Below are positions 1 through 6,060 of a stretch of 9,603 nt of DNA, piece by piece; the stretch's first letter is position 1, and each line of letters opens with the position of its first letter. Both the position numbers and the translations under genes were made by a program. Under the pieces are notes generated by a model, which was not told the origin of the DNA, did no database searches, and worked only from the letters and a program-made list of their open reading frames with translations. This DNA comes from Bacillota bacterium (GTDB lineage: Bacteria > Bacillota > Clostridia > Oscillospirales > Oscillospiraceae), in assembly GCA_023393155.1 (NCBI GenBank), contig JAEWML010000070.1:1-9603 (forward strand). The letters run 5' to 3'.

Positions 1-588
1 GCCCACCTCGGTGGTGTCCGACGGGGAAGGGATGACCGACGCGTCATAGGTTTCCATCACGGCCTTGCGATAGGGCTTCTGCTCCGCAGAGCCCTTGACC
101 ATGAAGACCTTCAAATCCAGCCCAAAATATCCGCAGGCCATGGAAAGAGCGGTACCCCACTGCCCCGCGCCCGTCTCGGTGGTGACGCCCTTGAGGCCCT
201 GCTCCTTGGCGTAATACGCCTGCGCGATGGCGGAGTTCAGCTTGTGACTGCCGCTGGTGTTGCCGCCCTCGTACTTGTAGTAGATTTTCGCCGGGGTGTC
301 CAGCGCCTTTTCAAGACAGTAGGCCCGCACCAGCGGAGAGGGACGGTACATCTTGTAGAAATCGCGGACCACCTCGGGGATGTCGATGAAGCGGTCGGCA
401 GCGTTCAGCTCCTGTCCAACAAGCTTCTCGCAGAAGATGGGCGTCATATCCGCCGGCGTCACGGGCTTCAGCGTACCCGGGTGCAGAATGGGGCGGTGGT
501 CGGTCTTCATGTCCGCGCGCACATTGTACCACTGCCTGGGAAGCTCCTGTTCGGTCAAATAGGTTTTGTACGGGACTTTGCGTTCCAT
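1..588 (-). CDS. trpB: Tryptophan synthase beta chain, TrpB2 type (partial, 3' end outside window)
   Basis: PLP-dependent beta subunit that joins indole to L-serine to make L-tryptophan in the cytoplasm. The 196 visible residues are the N-terminal part. The cofactor lysine is K116 in GNTSGSHKLNSA, and the catalytic-glutamate motif ETGAGQWG starts at E138. The long N-terminal extension before the YRPSPLVRA segment (about 81-89) and the SPSD-TTEVG segment at the cut edge resemble the TrpB2 branch rather than the TrpA-partnered TrpB1. The ATG at 588 is preceded by an AAGGAAGGGAA Shine-Dalgarno. No trpA or other trp gene lies upstream: the gene has its own promoter and a tryptophan T-box, so it is probably a stand-alone indole-salvage enzyme. 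That role is inference; the PLP-enzyme assignment is secure. The downstream context is unseen. Confidence 0.93.
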   Translation of the reverse strand, partial: MERKVPYKTYLTEQELPRQWYNVRADMKTDHRPILHPGTLKPVTPADMTPIFCEKLVGQELNAADRFIDIPEVVRDFYKMYRPSPLVRAYCLEKALDTPAKIYYKYEGGNTSGSHKLNSAIAQAYYAKEQGLKGVTTETGAGQWGTALSMACGYFGLDLKVFMVKGSAEQKPYRKAVMETYDASVIPSPSDTTEVG

Positions 589-640
589 AGTGTTCCCTTC
601 CTTTCTGAAGCATTCGGCCGGATAATCGGCCAAATATAAA

Positions 641-682
641 ATAAAAAAAGCCCTTGTCCCTGCAAATACTTGCAGGGACAAG
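641..682 (-). terminator. T-box intrinsic terminator
   Basis: A perfect 13-bp stem (653-665 with 670-682) has a 4-nt loop and, in the minus-strand direction, is followed by GGGC and a seven-T run. It lies just after the T-box motif, so it is the conditional terminator that uncharged tRNA-Trp would prevent from forming. It ends about 53 nt before the trpB start codon. Confidence 0.95.
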
Positions 683-930
683 AGCGATTTCACTCCTGTG
701 GTGCCACCCGGCTTGGCGCGGTTTTCGCGCCCACTTTTCAGCACACTGTCATGTGCCAGCCTTTTTTAACGGGGCGCCCTCCCCGTCTCCCCTACTAAGC
801 CTGCGCCGTTCGGTTCACCCTTGCCGGTCCATTCGCCAAATCCACCCGCGCCGCATTTCCACCGTCAGCGGCTCTCTCTACCGGGCTCGGACTTGGGTAC
901 TCACTCCGGCGCTTCGGTTTGTTTTGATTA
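641..930 (-). promoter_or_regulatory. T-box riboswitch leader, tryptophan-specific, controlling trpB
   Basis: This fills the 385-bp gap between trpB and the transporter gene. T-box leaders sense uncharged tRNA and antiterminate when the cognate amino acid is scarce. Stem I closes with GCCGG (906-910) against CCGGC (823-827). Above it is a specifier loop with AGTGAGTA on one side and GAA-TGG-A on the other, then an 8-bp stem CCAAGTCC/GGATTTGG. The codon in the specifier position is TGG (829-831), giving tryptophan. The distal loop carries GGTGGAAA. The T-box motif GGGTGGCACCACAGG lies at 695-709; its TGGC would pair with the GCCA 3' end expected of tRNA-Trp. A strong terminator follows. The layout and specifier agree with the downstream gene. 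Confidence 0.95.
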
Positions 931-936
931 AAACGT

Positions 937-965
937 AGTATACCCGCGGCCGGAGCATTTGTCAA
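937..965 (-). promoter_or_regulatory. Sigma-A promoter of the trpB T-box transcript
   Basis: A perfect -35 box TTGACA (960-965), a 17-bp spacer and a -10 box TATACT (937-942) on the minus strand. Transcription would start near 930, just upstream of Stem I. The -35 box begins only 8 bp after the stop codon of the transporter gene, and I see no terminator between them. Confidence 0.9.
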
Positions 966-973
966 CCGCTTTT

Positions 974-2590
974 TTAGACTCTTTTAAAACGGACCGCCAC
1001 AGCCAGTGTCAACAGCATCAGCACAATGCCCACGGGCAGCGCCAGCCACGCGGCAATTCCCGCGGTTGCAAAGGTGCCTGCCACGATATAGGTCACGCAG
1101 CTCACCGCCGCCGCGGTGACGGCGTAGGGCAGTTGGGTAGACACATGGCTCACATGGTCGCACTTGGCCCCCGCCGAGGCCATAATGGTGGTGTCGGAAA
1201 TGGGGGAGCAGTGATCCCCGCACACCGCGCCCGCCATGCAGGCGGAGACGCAGATGATGCTCAGGGGATTTCCGCTCTCCAGCGGAAACACGCTCAGCAC
1301 AATGGGAATCAGAATCCCGAAGGTACCCCAAGAGGTGCCCGTGGCAAAGGCCAGCAGGCAGCCAATCACAAACACAATGGCTGGCAGCAGAAGCTGGAAG
1401 CTTTGGGCGGAGTTCTGCACCACGGCAGCCACAAACTCCCGCGCGCCCAGAGAATCGGTCATGGCCTTCAGGCTCCACGCAAAGGTGAGAATCAGGATTG
1501 CGGGAACCATGGCCTTGAAGCCCTCCGGAATGCAGTCCATCATTTCCTTGAAGCCCATCCGGCGGCGCAGCAGGTAAAAGCCAATTGTAAATGCCAGACC
1601 AAAAGCGCTGCCCAGCAGCAGCCCCACGGACGCGTCGGACCCGGAAAAAGCGTCCACAAAGCTGGCTCCGGAGAAAAAGCCGCCGGAGTAAATCATCCCC
1701 ATAACGCAACAGGCCACCAGCACCACAATGGGCGCCACCAAGTCCGCCACTGTGCCGCTGTCCGATACGTCGCTCTCGCTCTCAGTGGCGTAGGGGTTTT
1801 TCCCGGAAAACAGATCGCCCTTGTCCGCGTTGGCCTCGTGGACGGCCATGGGGCCAAAATCCACCTTCATCACCACCAATCCGATCATCATGATGATGGT
1901 CAGCAGGGCGTAATAGTTATAGGGGATGGCGCGGATAAACAGCGCAAGGCCGGACCCGTCGTCCACAAAGGCGCTGACGGCGGCAGCCCACGAGGAGATG
2001 GGCGCGATAATACAAATCGGCGCGGCGGTGGCGTCGATCAGATAGGCCAGCTTCGCACGGGAGACGTGGTGGCTGTCCGTCACGGGGAGCATCACGCTGC
2101 CCACGGTGAGGCAGTTAAAATAGTCGTCAACAAAAATCAAAATACCCAGCACAATGGTGGCGAGCTGCGCGCCCGTCCGGGTTTTAATGTTCTTTTGCGC
2201 CCAGCGGCCAAAGGCCGCGGAGCCGCCGGAGCGGTTCATCAGGCTTACTATGGCTCCTAAGATCACCAGAAACGCGATGATTCCCACGTTGTACCCATTC
2301 GAGAGCGCGGAGACGATTCCGTCCTGAAACACATGGGTAACGGTCCCCTCAAAGGAAAAGCCGGACCACAGCAGCCCGCCGGTGAGAATGCCCAGAAACA
2401 ATGAGGAATAGACCTCCTTGGTGACAAGTGCCAGCGCGATGGCCACCGCCGGGGGCAGCAAAGACCAGATTGTCTGGTAAAACACGGGGAGCGCGCCGGT
2501 CCCCTCCCCGGCGGCCAGCACCGGGACGGTCAGCAGGATCAAAAATACGGCGGCAAAAAGCGCCACCCTTTGGCAGGGTCTGTTCTTCAT
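974..2590 (-). CDS. lysW: NhaC-superfamily transporter, predicted lysine transporter LysW
   Basis: A 538-residue polytopic membrane protein of the Na+/H+ antiporter NhaC family. Family motifs are FVDDYFNCLTVGSVMLP (from about 153) with the following SRAKLAYLIDATAAP segment, and GDHCSPISDTTIMAS (from about 458). These conserved Asp/His/Ser residues sit between many hydrophobic segments. The first about 27 residues end in VLAAGEG and resemble a signal sequence or first membrane helix. NhaC-family proteins under lysine riboswitches were predicted by comparative genomics to be lysine importers (LysW), and that leader is present here, so lysine is the most likely substrate rather than Na+/H+ exchange alone. 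The substrate is inference; the family is certain. ATG at 2590 is preceded by GGAGG with about 7-nt spacing. No terminator is seen after the stop. Confidence 0.85.
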   Translation of the reverse strand: MKNRPCQRVALFAAVFLILLTVPVLAAGEGTGALPVFYQTIWSLLPPAVAIALALVTKEVYSSLFLGILTGGLLWSGFSFEGTVTHVFQDGIVSALSNGYNVGIIAFLVILGAIVSLMNRSGGSAAFGRWAQKNIKTRTGAQLATIVLGILIFVDDYFNCLTVGSVMLPVTDSHHVSRAKLAYLIDATAAPICIIAPISSWAAAVSAFVDDGSGLALFIRAIPYNYYALLTIIMMIGLVVMKVDFGPMAVHEANADKGDLFSGKNPYATESESDVSDSGTVADLVAPIVVLVACCVMGMIYSGGFFSGASFVDAFSGSDASVGLLLGSAFGLAFTIGFYLLRRRMGFKEMMDCIPEGFKAMVPAILILTFAWSLKAMTDSLGAREFVAAVVQNSAQSFQLLLPAIVFVIGCLLAFATGTSWGTFGILIPIVLSVFPLESGNPLSIICVSACMAGAVCGDHCSPISDTTIMASAGAKCDHVSHVSTQLPYAVTAAAVSCVTYIVAGTFATAGIAAWLALPVGIVLMLLTLAVAVRFKRV

Positions 2591-2602
2591 GGAAGCTCCT
2601 CC

Positions 2603-2639
2603 AAAAAAATGAAGTCATGACTAAGCGTCATGACTTCAT
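2603..2639 (-). terminator. Lysine riboswitch expression-platform terminator
   Basis: A perfect 13-bp stem (2609-2621 with 2627-2639) has a 5-nt loop, and a seven-T run in the minus-strand direction abuts the lysW Shine-Dalgarno GGAGG. The start codon is only 12 nt further on, so the terminator and ribosome site are almost fused. Confidence 0.93.
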
Positions 2640-2831
2640 ACCCCAAACCCGTACGAATCACGACAGCGCTCCGCCCCGTGGGACGACAGTCCGGCGGATT
2701 TTCTCCGACGAACCGGCTCCGCCCCCGTCAGGCCCCGGAGAGCAAAACCTCGGCGGCAGTCCCTTTCCCGTCTCCCCCTCGGCCTGTCTGGGAGACGCTA
2801 CTTATGACTGTCGCACCTCTATCATGCAATA
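2603..2831 (-). promoter_or_regulatory. Lysine riboswitch (L box) upstream of lysW
   Basis: This occupies the 319-bp gap between lysW and the tudS-like gene. In the minus-strand direction it has the L-box landmarks in order: GATAGAGGTGCG (P1 and core), AAGTAG, GGGAAAGGGA, GCCGAGG and CTGTCG. P1 can form from TGCATGATAG (2819-2828) and the 3' strand ending near 2656. The P1 3' strand GTCGTGAT (2657-2664) can alternatively pair, with two wobbles, with GTCATGAC in the 5' arm of the terminator (2627-2634). That gives a clear choice: lysine bound means P1 plus terminator (off); no lysine means antiterminator (on). The aptamer assignment comes from motif order, not a covariance-model score. Confidence 0.92.
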
Positions 2832-2837
2832 CGTTTG

Positions 2838-2865
2838 ATTATAGCAAAGCTTCTATAAAAGTCAA
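2838..2865 (-). promoter_or_regulatory. Sigma-A promoter of lysW
   Basis: -35 TTGACT (2860-2865), a 16-bp spacer and a perfect -10 TATAAT (2838-2843) on the minus strand. The predicted start near 2831 lies directly before the riboswitch P1 helix, which supports both calls. Confidence 0.9.
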
Positions 2866-2909
2866 CCGTTTGTGGCAAAAATCCGCCGATTCCCCCAATT
2901 TTCCACCCA

Positions 2910-3341
2910 TTAACCCGGCAGCTCTTCCAAACGGGACTCCCCGTACACGGGAATCCCCTTCACCTTTAAAAGCACTGCCGTCACGCCGTCCCCGGCGGTC
3001 AGTCCGCCGGAAAAGCTTCCGTCGTGAATGACCCCGCAGCCGCAGGAGGGGCTGCGCTCCTTCAACAGCGCCGCTTCGCAGCCAAACAGCCGCGCCAGCT
3101 CCAACGCAGCCTGCGCTCCTCTTTCAAATTCCGCCGTCACGTCAGCGCCCTCCCGGGTGAAAACACGCCCTTCCCGGCATTCGGCGGGTGGGCGGGGCGT
3201 GGGCAGTCCGCCCAACTGCTCCGGGCAGACGGGGACACACTCGTGCCGCTCCAGCAGCGCGCCGATCCCCTCAAGGCGCTTGGCCCCGCCGTCGTACCGG
3301 CAGGGCAGGCCAAGCAGACACGCGGAAATCAGCAGCTTCAT
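2910..3341 (-). CDS. DUF523 / TudS-family iron-sulfur protein (putative thiouracil desulfurase)
   Basis: A 143-residue cytoplasmic protein of the DUF523 family, a full-length stand-alone domain. Members characterised as TudS carry an oxygen-sensitive iron-sulfur cluster held by three cysteines and remove sulfur from 2-thiouracil. Family motifs visible: SACLLGLPCRYDGG (C8, C14), CVPVCPEQLGGLPTPR (C39) and LLKERSPSCGCGVIHDG (C100). C8, C39 and C100 are the probable cluster ligands by motif. The ATG at 3341 overlaps the stop of the upstream DUF3783 gene (ATGA), so the two are translationally coupled. The exact substrate here is unknown; desulfuration of thiolated pyrimidines is inference from the family. 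There is no terminator before the lysW promoter 45 bp downstream. Confidence 0.88.
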   Translation of the reverse strand: MKLLISACLLGLPCRYDGGAKRLEGIGALLERHECVPVCPEQLGGLPTPRPPAECREGRVFTREGADVTAEFERGAQAALELARLFGCEAALLKERSPSCGCGVIHDGSFSGGLTAGDGVTAVLLKVKGIPVYGESRLEELPG

Positions 3342-3730
3342 TTCTTTTCCGCCTGTTCCCGCTTGCGGGCTTCAATTTCCCGCCGCTCCCGTTGCAGCTC
3401 TGTGAACAGGGCAATGCCGTCCCATTCCTGATTCCACTTGGTCAGCACCGCCTTGTAGCACTGGGGCCCCACATTGGCCTGACGCAGCGCGGCCAAAAGC
3501 CCTTCCAACTGCTGCTCCAAGTCGCAGAAGACCATCATTCGGCCCCCCAGCTTTCCGGAGAACACGCCCTCCCGGGCAGGCCGGGTTTCCCGCCCCGCCA
3601 GCGCCCCCACAGGGGTGCGCCATCCGTCCCGGAAGACGGGCTTCACCTCCGCCCCGAAGGGACCCACGGCGGCTTTCACCACCAGAATATCGTTCAGCTC
3701 CTCAAAGCCGTACAGCAAAATCGTGCCCAT
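3338..3730 (-). CDS. DUF3783 domain-containing protein
   Basis: A 130-residue small soluble protein recognised as DUF3783, a family of unknown function common in clostridia. Seen: an N-terminal GTILLYGFEE beta-strand motif, a central GGRMMVFCDLEQQLEGLLAA strand-helix segment, then YKAVLTKWNQEWDG, and a strongly charged C-terminal helix (TELQRERREIEARKREQ) that may be coiled coil. I chose the ATG at 3730 because AAGGAG lies 8 nt upstream and the family starts at this point; a TTG eight codons earlier lacks a site. It is the middle gene of a probable operon: 79 nt after the Nudix gene and overlapping the tudS-like gene by 4 nt. The pairing with an iron-sulfur desulfurase hints at a shared role, but no function can be stated. 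Confidence 0.82.
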   Translation of the reverse strand: MGTILLYGFEELNDILVVKAAVGPFGAEVKPVFRDGWRTPVGALAGRETRPAREGVFSGKLGGRMMVFCDLEQQLEGLLAALRQANVGPQCYKAVLTKWNQEWDGIALFTELQRERREIEARKREQAEKK

Positions 3731-3809
3731 GCCTGCGCTCCTTCCAATTCCCAATGCCGCCGGAAAAGCCCGGCAATTATTTTGGGACGCGCCCCGTCCC
3801 GTTTCCCAG

Positions 3810-4280
3810 TTAAAGCTTCAAGGGCTTGCCGTTCAGCGCGGCCTCCGCCAGAGTCTGCCCCTCGTAGCGCAGCTTTAGGGAGAAGAAAGGCGCGTCGGAT
3901 TCCAGCAGGTCAAGAAAAATGTTGTCTCCGCTCCACAGCGGCAGCCTGCGCAAATCCTTTTTGCCGATCCAGCGCAGGTCCCCCTCGTCACAAACGGTCT
4001 GCTCCCCCGTCCACGCGTCGGCGTTGAACAGGTGCATATACTCCCCTTCCCACTCGTCGGAAATGAAAGTCACTAGGCCCCGATAGCGCCAGCGGGTCAG
4101 GGTCAGCCCCGTCTCTTCCCTCGCCTCCCGCAGAAGGCACTCCTCCGGGCTTTCCCCTTCCAGAAACTTTCCGCCCACGCCAATCCATTTGTCGTGGTTC
4201 AAGTCGTTTTTCTTTTTTACCCGGTGGAGCATCAGGTATTCGTCCCCCCGCTCCAGATAGCACAGCGTGGTGTTTAACAC
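3810..4280 (-). CDS. mutX: Nudix hydrolase, MutX-like 8-oxo-dGTP diphosphatase
   Basis: A 156-residue cytoplasmic Nudix enzyme that probably hydrolyses oxidised nucleoside triphosphates such as 8-oxo-dGTP to the monophosphate, limiting mutation. The complete Nudix box spans residues 37-59: G37, E43, R51-E52, E55-E56, G58, with all metal-binding positions intact. The KWIGVGGKFLEGE lead-in, the DEGDLRWI segment and the C-terminal FFSLKLRYEG match the layout of streptococcal MutX. The start is GTG at 4280, with GGAGG 6 nt upstream. It is the first gene after its own promoter and probably leads the operon with the DUF3783 and tudS-like genes. Substrate is inferred from subfamily resemblance; other Nudix substrates are possible. 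Confidence 0.88.
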   Translation of the reverse strand: MLNTTLCYLERGDEYLMLHRVKKKNDLNHDKWIGVGGKFLEGESPEECLLREAREETGLTLTRWRYRGLVTFISDEWEGEYMHLFNADAWTGEQTVCDEGDLRWIGKKDLRRLPLWSGDNIFLDLLESDAPFFSLKLRYEGQTLAEAALNGKPLKL

Positions 4281-4307
4281 AAAATCCCTCCACAGTCGTT
4301 TTTATTC

Positions 4308-4335
4308 ATTATACCCCATTCCCTGCAAATGGCAA
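4308..4335 (-). promoter_or_regulatory. Sigma-A promoter of the mutX-DUF3783-tudS operon
   Basis: -35 TTGCCA (4330-4335), a 16-bp spacer and a perfect -10 TATAAT (4308-4313) on the minus strand, about 28 bp before the GTG start. The -35 box begins immediately after the terminator of the permease gene. Confidence 0.82.
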
Positions 4336-4336
4336 G

Positions 4337-4398
4337 ACAAAACCGCCGGTCCCGGTGACACGCGCCGCAATCGGCGCGCCCTTTACCGGGACCGGCGG
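4337..4398 (-). terminator. Nested-palindrome terminator after the APC permease
   Basis: The outer stem is a perfect 14-bp inverted repeat (4343-4356 with 4385-4398). Inside it sits a second perfect 7-bp hairpin (4361-4367 with 4372-4378, loop CAAT). In the minus-strand direction the outer stem is followed by TTTTGTCTT, as in an intrinsic terminator. It lies 25 nt after the permease stop codon. Confidence 0.88.
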
Positions 4399-4423
4399 AA
4401 CCTGCTTAAAATTCGTGCCGCGC

Positions 4424-5773
4424 TCAGGCGTTTTTGCGGTAGAAGAAGCCGCCCACCAGCATAAACACCGCGTAAACCACCAGATAGTAAAACACCTTGA
4501 CGCCATAGCCCGCGAAAGCGGCATATACCATAAAGCCGCAGCCGCACAGCCCCAGAGCGGGCATGACAAAGCGCTTAAACGCGCCCAGCGTCCGCTCTTT
4601 ACGCATAAACTGAATAAACATGGCAATATACATGCCGTACAGCGTGATAATGGGCAGCTCCGAGGAGTCGAAGCAGAAGGGCCCAAACCAGCCTGCCGTC
4701 AGGTTGGCCCCGTAGAAATACAGCAGCCAGAACGCGGCGAACAGCAGCGAAAGAATTGCGGAGTTGTTGGGCATGTTGGTCACCGGGTCCACCTGCCTGA
4801 ACATCTCGGGCTTGGGGCCCTGTCCCCGGGCGGCAAGCGCATAAAAGCAGCGGCAGTTGGCCAGCATCAGGCCGTTCAGCGTTCCAAGGCAGGAAATCAC
4901 GATCAGCACAAACACCACGGTGCCCGCCGCCTCGCCGAACACCCGCTGATAGGCCATCTTCGCAGCGGCCTGTCCGCTGGCCATCAGTTCTTCCGTGGTC
5001 ACCGCACCGTTGAGGCCAATGTAATACAGGATATAGGTAATCACCACGACGAAGGACCCCAGCACCAGCGCGCGGGGAAGATTTCTCTTGGCGTCCCGCA
5101 GTTCCGCGTTGATGGAGGTGGCAAGCACCCAGCCCTCATACGCAAATGCCACCGCCACGGCGGCCTTCATCAGACCCTCTCCGGAGGAAACCGTTGCAGC
5201 GGAGACGGTGGCAAAGTTCTGCGCCATCTGCCCGTTGACAAGCCCCACGACGACGCCCACCACGCCCATCAGCAGCAGGGGAACCATCTTAATCACGGTG
5301 GTGGAAACCTGAAACTTTCCCGCAATGCGGGGAGAAAGCGCGTTAAGCGCATAGTCCGCGCACAGGAAGAAGCAGGCCAGCACCAGACAGGACCCGCCGG
5401 TGATGTCCCAGCCCACCAGCACGGAAAAATACCGGGCGGAAACCCACGCCAGCACGCTGGTGAGGGCCGGGGTATAAATAGTGCCCATAAACCAGCCAAT
5501 CAGGTAGGCATACCGCTTCCCCACCGTCGCCTCGGCATAGTCCACCACGCCGTTGACCTTTTCATATCGGGTGGCCATAGTGGCGAACACATAAGAGCAC
5601 ACAATCATGATTGCGCCCACAATCAGCCACGCCAGGATTCCCAACGGCATATTGCCGCCGGTCTGCACCAGCACCGCCTCCGCCTTGAAGAACACGCCGG
5701 AGCCGATGACGATTCCCACCACCATGCAGATGGCCGTGGGCAGGCCGTACTTTTTTTCTAATCCGTTTTCCAT
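4424..5773 (-). CDS. APC-family amino-acid permease
   Basis: A 449-residue integral membrane protein with about 12 hydrophobic segments, the usual length for the amino acid-polyamine-organocation superfamily. The first helix carries the substrate-backbone-binding signature VVGIVIGSGVFF (residues 18-29). A second landmark is AFAYEGWVLATSINAELRDA in the middle, equivalent to the helix-6 unwound region of APC transporters. The overall pattern resembles the LAT/SteT-type Ser/Thr and neutral amino-acid exchangers, but I cannot name the substrate. ATG at 5773 follows GGAGG with 6-nt spacing. It is monocistronic: its own promoter about 56 bp upstream and a strong terminator right after the stop. No riboswitch is visible in its short leader, unlike lysW and trpB. 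Confidence 0.9.
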   Translation of the reverse strand: MENGLEKKYGLPTAICMVVGIVIGSGVFFKAEAVLVQTGGNMPLGILAWLIVGAIMIVCSYVFATMATRYEKVNGVVDYAEATVGKRYAYLIGWFMGTIYTPALTSVLAWVSARYFSVLVGWDITGGSCLVLACFFLCADYALNALSPRIAGKFQVSTTVIKMVPLLLMGVVGVVVGLVNGQMAQNFATVSAATVSSGEGLMKAAVAVAFAYEGWVLATSINAELRDAKRNLPRALVLGSFVVVITYILYYIGLNGAVTTEELMASGQAAAKMAYQRVFGEAAGTVVFVLIVISCLGTLNGLMLANCRCFYALAARGQGPKPEMFRQVDPVTNMPNNSAILSLLFAAFWLLYFYGANLTAGWFGPFCFDSSELPIITLYGMYIAMFIQFMRKERTLGAFKRFVMPALGLCGCGFMVYAAFAGYGVKVFYYLVVYAVFMLVGGFFYRKNA

Positions 5774-5801
5774 GTTTCCCTCCGTCTATTTGCTTTAAAG
5801 T

Positions 5802-5822
5802 GTTGAATTTGAACAATTTAAC
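5802..5822. promoter_or_regulatory. Imperfect dyad at the permease transcription start (possible operator)
   Basis: GTTGAATT and AATTTAAC (5802-5809 and 5815-5822) form an inverted repeat with one mismatch around a 5-bp centre. It begins at the predicted transcription start of the permease promoter, a common place for a repressor site. It could also be chance in an AT-rich leader. Confidence 0.3.
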
Positions 5823-5828
5823 TTATTT

Positions 5829-5857
5829 AGCATAGCAGACTATTGTGTATTTCGCAA
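5829..5857 (-). promoter_or_regulatory. Probable promoter of the APC permease
   Basis: -35 TTGCGA (5852-5857), a 17-bp spacer and -10 TATGCT (5829-5834) on the minus strand, in a locally AT-rich stretch. Each box has two mismatches or fewer. It lies between the mreB terminator and the permease start. Confidence 0.65.
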
Positions 5858-5921
5858 GATGTTATTTTGCATTTTTCAAATCCGTCCCCCGCCGATTTCC
5901 CGCCAGACCCCCGTCAAAGGC

Positions 5922-5963
5922 AAAAACACAAGACCCCGGGGAATTCACTCCCCGGGGTCTTGT
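5922..5963 (-). terminator. Intrinsic terminator after mreB
   Basis: A perfect 14-bp GC-rich stem (5928-5941 with 5950-5963) with an 8-nt loop is followed in the minus-strand direction by GTTTTTG. It is the last of several hairpins in the 100-nt mreB 3' region and isolates mreB from the permease. Confidence 0.88.
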
Positions 5964-5967
5964 CCTG

Positions 5968-5995
5968 CGCCGCCCGCAGGCGGCGGACCTTTTTT
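5968..5995 (+). terminator. Plus-strand terminator-like hairpin, no obvious gene served
   Basis: CGCCGCC and GGCGGCG form a 7-bp stem with a CGCA loop. Four bases later, on the plus strand, is a run of six T. No plus-strand gene lies upstream. It may block antisense transcription toward mreB, or be an extra hairpin of the mreB 3' region. Confidence 0.4.
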
Positions 5996-6060
5996 GAAAA
6001 AACGCGGGCCTGATTTTTTAACCGTCTTAAAAGCCCGGTCGGTAAAGCCTTTACGGCTTT

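Noticed and set aside
959..2260. A 433-codon plus-strand open frame rich in His, Gly, Gln and Asn
   Set aside because: It lies antisense to the NhaC-family gene, has no family features, and its biased composition is what the complement of GC-rich membrane-protein codons gives.
3755..3809. Possible terminator between the Nudix and DUF3783 genes (GGGACG/CGTCCC and GCCGGG-type small stems)
   Set aside because: The stems are short and not followed by a T-run in the minus-strand direction; the genes more likely share a transcript.
4355..5761. A 468-codon plus-strand open frame
   Set aside because: It is the antisense shadow of the APC permease with the same His/Gly/Gln bias; the permease frame has clear family motifs, promoter, ribosome site and terminator.
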